From Smithellaceae bacterium (GTDB lineage: Bacteria > Desulfobacterota > Syntrophia > Syntrophales > JAQULV01), in NCBI GenBank assembly GCA_028718405.1, contig JAQULV010000055.1:1-7431 (forward strand): a stretch of DNA of 7,431 nucleotides. The letters run 5' to 3'. Shown piece after piece: positions 1 through 5,498 of this stretch. Position 1 is the stretch's first letter; every line of letters begins with the position of its first letter. Both the position numbers and the translations under genes were made by a program. The notes beneath the pieces were generated by a model. That model saw only the letters and a program-made list of their open reading frames with translations, ran no database searches and was not told where the DNA came from.

Positions 1-1
1 C

Positions 2-127
2 CTTCCCCAAGAGATTATTATATTCTACCGAGTTGTCGATGAGGAATCGGAACTGCTCCAGGAAGGCGCCGAAGAAATCCTCGAAGTTCTTGAAATCACC
101 GTTTTCAATGCTTCCCGTCTTTGGTCA
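2..127 (-). pseudogene. In-frame TGA (125-127) and 41-codon continuation of the glycyl radical enzyme
   Basis: After ...HPLMNWDV the frame meets TGA at 125-127, then stays open for 41 codons to the window edge. The continuation begins PKTGSIENGDFKNFEDFF and contains FLIDNSVEYNN, which reads as normal glycyl-radical-enzyme sequence. From knowledge of the family, V/I-G-P-x-T-G is expected here, so the TGA replaces the first glycine; GGA to TGA is one base change. There is no frameshift and no nearby restart codon with a Shine-Dalgarno site. Possible explanations are a recent nonsense mutation, a sequencing error, or UGA recoding. If translation ends here, the product lacks the glycyl-radical domain and would be inactive. 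Confidence 0.75.
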
Positions 128-2182
128 GACATCCCAGTTCATGAGCGGATGGCGACCGTTATTCATCGCCATTTCGAGGGCAGCCACCATATTCATCATC
201 ATACAGTTTGTATGACCTATATGTTTTGCCGACAGGGTCGGCTCTACGCAGCCCGTTGCGGACCAGTCTCTGAGGTCCTCAATGGGGTAATTGAATTCCG
301 CAAGTGACTCCATGACCGCTTTGTCGTTGTGCATGGAGGGGGTAGCCGCCGTGATGAGATTCACCTCGCAGAGACGCTTCAGGTAGGTGGCGGAATTCTT
401 GTCGGGATTGAAGCGGGCGTTCACGTTCGGATCGCGAATGCCCAGGATCTCTGTTACTTTGAGAAAGATATAGGTCATGTCGTTTACGGCATCTTCACCT
501 TCCGGCGTAATGCCACCCAGAGTGATGGCCTGATCGGACGAACTGCCGCCGAACAGATAATTACCGATGTCGGGTACCAAAGGCAGGTGGTCGGTGCACC
601 GCATGTAAAAGCAACCAAGGAGTTCAATCGCACGCTTGACGGCGGCCTCTCTTTCTTCTTCGGTTTGAAGCTTTGCCATGTCAGATTCAAAATAGGGCTG
701 GAGCCATTGGTCCATCCTACCCAACGAGAGGCCGGCATTCGTATTCTCCATGTGGAGTCCCACCCAGCCGATCCAAATCGCATTTAGAGCCTCATCAAGA
801 CCGCTGCAGGGGTTTTCCGGAACCCGGGCACAGATCCCAGCCAACCTCTGCAGCTCCGCTTTGCGCCCAGGATTAGTTTCCCCGGCGGCATCAGCAGCAG
901 CCTGCGTAGAGAGATTCTTCGCATAGGCGGCGATGCCTTCCAAACAGAGAATCATGGCTTTCAGGGTGTCTTTTTTCTCTTGTGTCGCCGTGGTATCTCT
1001 TTGCAGTTCGTCCTCGATCTCCGCGGCCATGCCTTTTGTCCCCAACCGCATCAGCTTCGGAAAATCCGCTATGGTGTGAGAAAGGGCAGCCGTCTTCCAC
1101 ATAAAGTAGACGGCAAAGCGCTCGTCTAGTTGCTGGGAGAGGGGCTGGCCGTGATAGTCTCTTACCCATTCCCTCATGTTCCTTTTCAGCCAAAAGGGGA
1201 ATATCTTATGATGGTAAACACGCCGCGTTTCTTCCGAAACATTGTAGGGATTGAGAATCCTTCCGGGCAGGGACTTCAGTTCGCCCCAGATTGTGGTTCC
1301 GTGAGTATCAGGGTAGATGACGACGCCGATCTCCCTAGTGGTCGTTGTTCCGGCAATGAGATCGTTTTTCCTAATGATGGGCTTGCGATTTTCCATAAGA
1401 TACTTGAACGCGTATCCCTGGCGCAGTTCCGGAAACCAAGGTTTGCCGTCGGGGTCGGTCTCGAAACCGTTCTTCATAAACCAGTCCGTGAGTAACTGGG
1501 GCCTCTCGTGGCAGAGCTCCGGCGTGGTTTCGAAGTGGGTGTTCAGGAATTCCTGCAAGCGAGGAAAGTCGCTGATACCATAACGCGAGAGATAGGGGTC
1601 GGCAAGGTAGCGTACGCCGGGGTCAGTCCTCGTTCCCGTCATCCTTTGGTTCTTTCTAGTTCCCAGCTCAGCCGAGAGAGAGCTGTCGGCGTGGGGGGAG
1701 TTTCTTGTGCGCTCTTCCAGGTCACGTTTCTTCTGCCTATCGAGCATTTTTTGATGTTTCTTGCTCAGTAAAAGGGAGATATAGAAATTGAAGAGACTTA
1801 CGTAAGAGAGGTTGCCGTCAACCCTCATTCTGCTTTTGAGTAGCAGGTTCAAGACCTCGCTTGGCGTCAGATTGAGCATCTCCCGGACGACACTGTCATC
1901 GGCGAAGATGAGAGATGCCTGTGCGTCAGACGGAATGCCCGCCGCCACTTTCGCTTTTCCGTCCCGGAAGGAAATACCCTGCTCGACGGACCGATTTTCT
2001 GTCCTCACCCCGAGGGAGAAGTTTATCCAATCTTCATGGCCGTTCTTGCTTTTCAAGTAATCCTTGAGCGAGGGACGCAGGTTGTAATTGGCGGCCATGA
2101 GCTGGAGGAGCATATGTGCCAAGATATTCGTTGCGGTCTTTCTCGATTGAGGGGCGGTATTACCAGACGGACTTTCCTTCAT
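125..2182 (-). CDS. SCP2-like domain / glycyl radical enzyme (PFL-like), interrupted by in-frame TGA
   Basis: This is a glycyl radical enzyme of the pyruvate formate-lyase superfamily, 685 codons up to a TGA. Residues about 35-145 look like an SCP2 sterol-carrier fold: alternating strands, then a DAQASLIFADDSVV stretch and an RMRVDGNLSYVSL stretch typical of that family. A charged linker (about 146-185) follows, and the PFL-like barrel runs from about 190. The thiyl-radical cysteine is C645 in ATGCVEP. The Glu after Cys-Val is typical of dehydratase, decarboxylase and C-N lyase members, and true PFL has a Cys-Cys pair instead, so formate-lyase activity is unlikely. The substrate is unknown; the lipid-binding-like domain hints at a hydrophobic one (inference). 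The ATG at 2182 is preceded by GAGGAGG (2191-2197, 8-nt spacing). The radical-bearing glycine near the C terminus lies outside the window, and no activase is visible. The gene is divergent from sodB. It may be a pseudogene; see the entry for 2-127. Confidence 0.85.
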   Translation of the reverse strand: MKESPSGNTAPQSRKTATNILAHMLLQLMAANYNLRPSLKDYLKSKNGHEDWINFSLGVRTENRSVEQGISFRDGKAKVAAGIPSDAQASLIFADDSVVREMLNLTPSEVLNLLLKSRMRVDGNLSYVSLFNFYISLLLSKKHQKMLDRQKKRDLEERTRNSPHADSSLSAELGTRKNQRMTGTRTDPGVRYLADPYLSRYGISDFPRLQEFLNTHFETTPELCHERPQLLTDWFMKNGFETDPDGKPWFPELRQGYAFKYLMENRKPIIRKNDLIAGTTTTREIGVVIYPDTHGTTIWGELKSLPGRILNPYNVSEETRRVYHHKIFPFWLKRNMREWVRDYHGQPLSQQLDERFAVYFMWKTAALSHTIADFPKLMRLGTKGMAAEIEDELQRDTTATQEKKDTLKAMILCLEGIAAYAKNLSTQAAADAAGETNPGRKAELQRLAGICARVPENPCSGLDEALNAIWIGWVGLHMENTNAGLSLGRMDQWLQPYFESDMAKLQTEEEREAAVKRAIELLGCFYMRCTDHLPLVPDIGNYLFGGSSSDQAITLGGITPEGEDAVNDMTYIFLKVTEILGIRDPNVNARFNPDKNSATYLKRLCEVNLITAATPSMHNDKAVMESLAEFNYPIEDLRDWSATGCVEPTLSAKHIGHTNCMMMNMVAALEMAMNNGRHPLMNWDV

Positions 2183-2303
2183 CTCTAAGTCCTCCTCGGT
2201 TGCTGTTGTTAGGGGTGAAAGTCAGACATGCAAGAGCCCTATCTTCAGACGGTAGTATCGCTACTTATAGCCATCAAAAAAACCTTTGCGCAAGAAGAAT
2301 TTT

Positions 2304-2334
2304 CCGAGGAATAATTGCTTGACAAGAACCTCGG
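2304..2334. repeat. Inverted repeat CCGAGG-N19-CCTCGG around the sodB -35 element
   Basis: Perfect 6-bp arms at 2304-2309 and 2329-2334 enclose the TTGACA of the sodB promoter. The shorter palindrome CTTGACAAG (2318-2326) overlaps the -35 box itself. The position suits an operator for a repressor of sodB or of the divergent gene, but the arms are short and no regulator family is recognised. Confidence 0.3.
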
Positions 2335-2347
2335 CTCTCCGTAGATT
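2319..2347 (+). promoter_or_regulatory. Sigma70-type promoter of sodB
   Basis: A perfect TTGACA (2319-2324), a 17-bp spacer and TAGATT (2342-2347, 4 of 6 matches to TATAAT) lie about 50 bp before the sodB start. Transcription would begin near 2354, leaving a leader of about 40 nt that includes the AAGGAGG ribosome binding site at 2384-2390. Confidence 0.6.
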
Positions 2348-2395
2348 TTCTATGTCTCGCCACTCTTCTTATCATAGAACCTGAAGGAGGTTATC

Positions 2396-2989
2396 ATGGC
2401 CGTCGAACTGCCCGATCTGCCCTATCGGAAGGATGCCCTCGCTCCGGTGATAAGCGCCAACACACTGGAATTCCATTACGGTAAACACCACCGGACCTAT
2501 GTGGATAATCTCAATAAACTTGTCGTCGGCACTGATCTGGAAGGGGCCGCATTGGAAGCTATAATCCAGACCACGGCGGGTGATGCCGCCAAAGCAGGTA
2601 TATTCAACAACGCCGCTCAGGCCTGGAATCACAGCTTCTACTGGCGATGTCTCAAGCCCGGTGGCGGGGGAATACCCGCAGGCACCGTCGGCGCAAAGAT
2701 CAGAGACAGCTGGGGCAGCTACGAAAAGTTTGTGGAGGAATTGAAGACTGCGGGAGCCACCCAGTTCGGCAGCGGCTGGGCATGGCTCGTGTTGGAGGAC
2801 GGACAACTGAAGATAACCAAAACAGCGAATGCGGATCTGCCGCTGGCCCATAGGCAGAAGGCATTGCTGACCATCGATGTTTGGGAACACGCCTACTATC
2901 TTGACTATCAAAACAGACGGCCCGATTATCTGGCCGCGGTGATTGAAAGATTGATCAACTGGGATTATGTAAATTCGCTCCTGGCCTGA
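2396..2989 (+). CDS. sodB: Fe-type superoxide dismutase
   Basis: This enzyme dismutates superoxide to hydrogen peroxide and oxygen in the cytoplasm. The protein has 197 residues, the usual length for Fe/Mn SOD. The four metal ligands are visible: H27 (LEFHYGKHH), H79 (AWNHSFYW), and D161 and H165 (DVWEHAYY). NNAAQAWNH with Gln75, and TANADLPL with Ala where Mn enzymes have Gln, point to the iron form rather than the manganese form. No signal peptide is seen. The ATG at 2396 follows AAGGAGG (2384-2390) at good spacing, and the C terminus [11 protein letters not shown] ends at TGA as in the family. A DUF2892 gene follows 36 bp downstream and is probably co-transcribed. The gene is head-to-head with the oxygen-sensitive glycyl radical enzyme, which fits an anaerobe coping with air exposure. 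Confidence 0.96.
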   Translation: MAVELPDLPYRKDALAPVISANTLEFHYGKHHRTYVDNLNKLVVGTDLEGAALEAIIQTTAGDAAKAGIFNNAAQAWNHSFYWRCLKPGGGGIPAGTVGAKIRDSWGSYEKFVEELKTAGATQFGSGWAWLVLEDGQLKITKTANADLPLAHRQKALLTIDVWEHAYYLDYQNRRPDYLAAVIERLINWDYVNSLLA

Positions 2990-3025
2990 CGTTACGGGAT
3001 CAATAACCACTAAGGGGAGATGATT

Positions 3026-3211
3026 ATGAAATGCAACGTGGGGAAAGTAGATCGGGTAATCAGAGGATTGATCGCCTTGGCAATTATCGGGGTGGGAATC
3101 TATTACCAGAGTTGGTGGGGCGCCCTGGGGCTCATCCTGCTGCCAGCGGTATTTACGGGATACTGTCCAGCTTATGCCCCCTTTGGGATATCGACCTGTA
3201 AAGGTAAATGA
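3026..3211 (+). CDS. DUF2892 (YgaP_N-like) small inner membrane protein
   Basis: This is a 61-residue protein of the DUF2892 family, the domain also found at the membrane end of YgaP-type rhodanese proteins. It has a short basic N terminus with Cys3 (MKCNVGKVDRVIRG), two hydrophobic helices (about 13-27 and 30-45), and the family's C-terminal C-P-x-Y ... G-I-S-T-C pattern with Cys47 and Cys58. The function is not established; the conserved cysteines suggest a redox or sulfur link. An ATG at 3020 is in frame, but the AAGGGGAG site (3012-3019) abuts it and is properly spaced for the ATG at 3026, so the latter was chosen. The 36-bp gap after sodB with no visible terminator suggests one operon. 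Confidence 0.85.
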   Translation: MKCNVGKVDRVIRGLIALAIIGVGIYYQSWWGALGLILLPAVFTGYCPAYAPFGISTCKGK

Positions 3212-3253
3212 CTCTTCAACGTAGGTCAGGGCCTGAGAGATACTGATCCATTT

Positions 3254-3293
3254 CTGTAGCGGAGGTTCGCGAAAACCAGAATTTCAGCTACAG
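3254..3293 (+). promoter_or_regulatory. Stem-loop structure upstream of radC
   Basis: CTGTAGC (3254-3260) pairs perfectly with GCTACAG (3287-3293). Inside it, GGTT (3264-3267) can pair with AACC (3274-3277) over a CGCGAA loop. The structure ends 6 nt before the radC ribosome binding site (3300-3305). There is no U-run after it, so it is not a standard intrinsic terminator for the sodB operon. It could be a leader structure affecting radC translation, or an mRNA-end stabiliser. Confidence 0.35.
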
Positions 3294-3312
3294 CGCTTTG
3301 AGGAGTGTATTC

Positions 3313-4002
3313 ATGGACCCTGGAACGCCCCATTATTTGGGGCATAGGAAGCGCTTGAAAAAGAGATTTCTTTCCACATGCTCCTATTCTTCTCTCTATG
3401 AATACGAGATTGTCGAACTGCTCCTTTCCTATGCAATTCCCAGAAAAGACGTCAAGGCACTGGCGAAAGAACTGTTGGGCCGTTTTCATTCGATCAAAGG
3501 AGTTATGGACGCGGAGATTGTTGACCTTGAGTCGGTAAATGGCATCAGCAACCATACTGCGGTTTTAATCAAGCTCGCCAAGGATCTTATTTCTCGTTAT
3601 CTCAAAGAGGCGGCTGAGCAGAAGGATCAGATAACCTGCACGACAGAGCTCCTTGATTACTGCAAGGCGGCGATGGGAGGACTGCACGATGAGCAATTTC
3701 GGGTCATATATCTGAACGCCCAGAATATGATCATCGGCATAGAAGTAATTCAAGATGGCATTGTGAGTCAGGCTGTTGTCTATCCCCGAAAGGTTTTGGA
3801 AGCGGCCCTGAAGCGGAAGGCCTCCGCTATTATACTGGTGCACAACCATCCCTCTGGGCATCTGCGGCCTTCTGATGCTGACGTGAAGCTGACAAAACTT
3901 ATCCAGGAAACGGCCAAGACCCTAGATATCCTCGTTCATGATCATTTGATTGTCGGTGAGAACAGATATTTCAGCTTTCGCGAAGAGGGAATCCTCTTCT
4001 AA
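3313..4002 (+). CDS. radC: RadC family JAMM/MPN-domain protein
   Basis: This is a 229-residue RadC-family protein, close to the family's usual length. The N-terminal half carries a helix-hairpin-helix-like segment around LESVNGISNHTAVLIK (residues 72-87). The C-terminal half is the JAMM metal-binding domain: E127 (HDEQFR), then H177-N-H179, seven residues, S187 and D190, which is a full H-x-H-x7-S-x2-D motif, so the zinc site looks intact. The family was named for DNA repair, but that role has been questioned and the biochemical activity remains unclear. A TTG at 3298 is in frame, but GAGGAG (3300-3305) lies 7 nt before the ATG at 3313, which was therefore chosen. The stop codon overlaps that of the convergent M50 gene. 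Confidence 0.93.
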   Translation: MDPGTPHYLGHRKRLKKRFLSTCSYSSLYEYEIVELLLSYAIPRKDVKALAKELLGRFHSIKGVMDAEIVDLESVNGISNHTAVLIKLAKDLISRYLKEAAEQKDQITCTTELLDYCKAAMGGLHDEQFRVIYLNAQNMIIGIEVIQDGIVSQAVVYPRKVLEAALKRKASAIILVHNHPSGHLRPSDADVKLTKLIQETAKTLDILVHDHLIVGENRYFSFREEGILF

Positions 4003-4838
4003 AAGGGTTTGGGAATGAATGTGACAATAAAGATCGTGAGCGTGAGCCAACCGATCACCTTTCTACGCTTGCCCAAAGGTATCCAGTCGTACACTACAGG
4101 CGGATGATAGATCCCCATAAGGGTAACGAGCAAGGCCCAGACAAGCCACCCGCTCCAACCGGTTACTCCCATAATGACGAGGGCAAGCACGACAACCTTT
4201 GCGAGGGGGCCCTGTTTGGATCCGAGAACGGCGTAGGCCACGTGTCCTCCGTCCAGTTGGCCCACCGGCAACAGATTTAGAGAAGTCACCAATAATCCTA
4301 TCCATCCGGAAAAGGCGATCGGGTGGAGAAGAAGATGAGAGCCTTCCGGCAGGGGACCCTTGATAAGCCAATTCAACCCGTAAAACAACAACGAATCTCC
4401 GATCTCTAATCCACCACCGTTGGCGGACGAAGTCACGGGCGAAAGGAACAGACCTACTATCAGAACTGGAAGGGCAACAGCCATCCCCGCCAAAGGGCCG
4501 GCACTTCCCACATCCAGCAGAATTCTCCGGTCCATGATAGGGGACCTCATCTTGATGAAGGCGCCGAACGTGCCTACCAGAGATGGGGCCGGGATGAAAT
4601 ACGGTAAAGTTGCATCTATGTGATATCTCCTTGACATGAAGTAATGTCCAAACTCGTGGGCACCCAGGATGGTAAGGAGGGTCAGGGAAAAAGGGAGACC
4701 TCTCCATAGGGCTTGGGGTTCCTGTAGCGGGTTTATTCCCAGCTGTAGCACGCCAGCCAGCAAGGTCGTAACGAGTGTCATTACAAAAAGAATGATATGA
4801 AGAAAAGACAGTCCACCCATGATCTTCACTTGTGTCAT
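3999..4838 (-). CDS. Site-2 protease family (M50) membrane zinc metalloprotease
   Basis: This is an intramembrane metalloprotease of peptidase family M50, about 279 residues. Numbered from the ATG at 4838, the zinc motif HEFGH is at 61-65 inside a hydrophobic helix, and the second motif N-x2-P-x3-LDGGH ends at H199 with Asp196 as the third ligand. Five to six further hydrophobic segments are visible, including residues 15-35 and 115-135 and the C terminus from about 215. There is no PDZ domain, and the LPYFIPAP and GTFGAFI stretches resemble the EGY/cyanobacterial-type branch rather than RseP. The substrate is unknown, and no sigma/anti-sigma pair is nearby. The start is uncertain: TTG (4841), ATG (4838) and ATG (4820) are all possible and none has a strong Shine-Dalgarno site. 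It is convergent with radC. Confidence 0.9.
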   Translation of the reverse strand: MTQVKIMGGLSFLHIILFVMTLVTTLLAGVLQLGINPLQEPQALWRGLPFSLTLLTILGAHEFGHYFMSRRYHIDATLPYFIPAPSLVGTFGAFIKMRSPIMDRRILLDVGSAGPLAGMAVALPVLIVGLFLSPVTSSANGGGLEIGDSLLFYGLNWLIKGPLPEGSHLLLHPIAFSGWIGLLVTSLNLLPVGQLDGGHVAYAVLGSKQGPLAKVVVLALVIMGVTGWSGWLVWALLVTLMGIYHPPVVYDWIPLGKRRKVIGWLTLTIFIVTFIPKPF

Positions 4839-4861
4839 CAACGCAACTAGCTATCAATACT

Positions 4862-4889
4862 ATAATATATCTTTTCCACTTCCAGACAA
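4862..4889 (-). promoter_or_regulatory. Probable promoter of the M50 protease gene
   Basis: On the minus strand, TTGTCT (4884-4889) is followed after 16 bp by TATTAT (4862-4867, 5 of 6 matches to TATAAT). Transcription would start near 4855, giving a short leader of about 17 nt to the ATG at 4838. The promoter lies just past the terminator of the upstream ihfB gene, so the protease gene is probably transcribed independently. Confidence 0.4.
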
Positions 4890-4890
4890 C

Positions 4891-4918
4891 AAAAAAGGGG
4901 TCGTCAGATGAGACCCCT
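4891..4918 (-). terminator. Intrinsic terminator of the ihfB-like gene
   Basis: Read on the minus strand, AGGGGTC, a 9-nt loop and GACCCCT form a 7-bp GC-rich stem (4896-4918), followed by a run of Ts (4891-4895, plus one within the stem). It lies about 30 nt after the ihfB stop codon, in the expected position and orientation. Confidence 0.85.
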
Positions 4919-4947
4919 GAATGAAAAACTCGATATGGAAAAGGAAA

Positions 4948-5235
4948 CTATTTATTTTCCTTGCCGTCCACCCTTTCTTTGAGTTCCTTGCCGACCTTGA
5001 AAAAGGGCAGTTTCTTCGGTTCCACTTCGATGTTCTTTCCAGTCTTCGGATTTCTTCCCGAGTAGGCGCCGTAATCCCTTACTACAAAGCTTCCAAAGCC
5101 CCTAATCTCTATCCTTCCCCCCTTTTTCAACTCTTCGGTAAACCCCTTGAAAACGAGATTGATGAGATCATTGGCCTTCTTTTCGGTAAGATTTTCTTTC
5201 TTGCTTAGAGATTCAATAAGCCCGGACTTGTTCAT
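4948..5235 (-). CDS. ihfB: Integration host factor beta-like / HU family DNA-bending protein
   Basis: This is a 95-residue nucleoid protein of the HU/IHF family that binds and bends DNA as a dimer. It shows the N-terminal helical dimerisation region (about 1-38), the signature RIEIRGFGSF (41-50), the DNA-binding arm GRNPKTGKNI with the intercalating Pro63, and the closing FFKVGKELKERV (79-89). The RIEIRGFGSF and KELKERV forms resemble IHF beta (HimD) of Geobacter-type bacteria more than classical HU, so the ihfB name is likely but not certain. The ATG at 5235 has a strong AAGGAGG site (5242-5248). The gene is monocistronic: it has its own promoter region, which contains a 17-bp near-palindrome, and a clear terminator at 4891-4918. 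Confidence 0.9.
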   Translation of the reverse strand: MNKSGLIESLSKKENLTEKKANDLINLVFKGFTEELKKGGRIEIRGFGSFVVRDYGAYSGRNPKTGKNIEVEPKKLPFFKVGKELKERVDGKENK

Positions 5236-5293
5236 ACCTTTCCTCCTTGAGATGTCCGATCATGCCAGCCCTGAATATAATTGTAGTAAGGCT

Positions 5294-5321
5294 ATTATTA
5301 AGTAACATGATAATTTGTCAT
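5294..5321 (-). promoter_or_regulatory. Candidate proximal promoter of the ihfB-like gene
   Basis: On the minus strand, ATGACA (5316-5321, 5 of 6 matches to TTGACA), a 16-bp spacer and AATAAT (5294-5299, 5 of 6 matches to TATAAT) would start transcription near 5287, about 50 nt before the ATG. A second, more distal possibility is TTGACA at 5358-5363 with a weaker -10 element (AATAGT) 17 bp away. Confidence 0.45.
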
Positions 5322-5322
5322 G
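5306..5322. promoter_or_regulatory. 17-bp near-palindrome, candidate operator in the ihfB promoter
   Basis: CATGATAATTTGTCATG has arms that match at 7 of 8 positions around a central T (5314). It overlaps the -35 box and spacer of the proximal ihfB promoter, the classical place for a repressor site. It faintly resembles ATGATAA-type Fur/PerR boxes, but the register does not fit a standard Fur box. No regulator is assigned. Confidence 0.35.
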
Positions 5323-5373
5323 AATTTTTGGGCGACTATTATTTATTTTCCTCTGAATGTCAAGACAAATCTT

Positions 5374-5429
5374 TCTGGCCTTCTCCAATTAATTCAAAGG
5401 TGCGGGGCAGATCTGGCGTTCCAATTAAT
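5374..5429. repeat. Imperfect direct repeat upstream of the TetR promoter
   Basis: Two copies of a TCTGGC ... TCCAATTAAT unit occur at 5374-5393 and 5412-5429. The second copy is 2 nt shorter in the middle. The exact shared core TCCAATTAAT starts at 5384 and again at 5420, a spacing of 36 bp. The second copy ends 2 bp before the TTGACA of the tetR promoter. It could be a tandem binding site for an activator or for IHF-like proteins, or a small local duplication. Confidence 0.4.
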
Positions 5430-5431
5430 CC

Positions 5432-5461
5432 TTGACAACGAACGTCGTCCAGGGATATGTG
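5432..5461 (+). promoter_or_regulatory. Probable tetR promoter with an overlapping inverted repeat
   Basis: A perfect TTGACA (5432-5437) is followed after 18 bp by a weak TATGTG (5456-5461). The inverted repeat GACaACG-AA-CGTcGTC (5434-5449, 6 of 7 arm positions matching) overlaps the -35 box, the usual place for an autoregulatory TetR operator. A second small inverted repeat, ATTCA-N5-TGAAT, is at 5469-5483, just before the gene. Confidence 0.45.
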
Positions 5462-5498
5462 AACGACAATTCAAAATATGAATATCGATTCTTGATCT

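Noticed and set aside
125..127. Genetic code with UGA as glycine or tryptophan
   Set aside because: TGA ends sodB and the DUF2892 gene at the lengths expected for their families, and tryptophan is encoded by TGG throughout, so a genome-wide reassignment is not supported.
2264..2293. Possible promoter for the glycyl radical enzyme on the minus strand (TTGCGC, 18 bp, TATAAG)
   Set aside because: The -10 element is reasonable but the -35 matches only 3 of 6 bases. No sigma54-type GG-N10-GC element was found either, so the promoter is left unassigned.
2372..3010. A 212-codon open frame on the minus strand covering all of sodB
   Set aside because: It is fully antisense to a certain gene with intact catalytic residues, its translation resembles no known family, and it has no ribosome binding site of note.
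4063..4857. A 264-codon minus-strand frame overlapping the M50 gene
   Set aside because: It is a shifted-frame shadow of the M50 gene, rich in Arg, Pro and Ser, with no hydrophobic helices or motifs.
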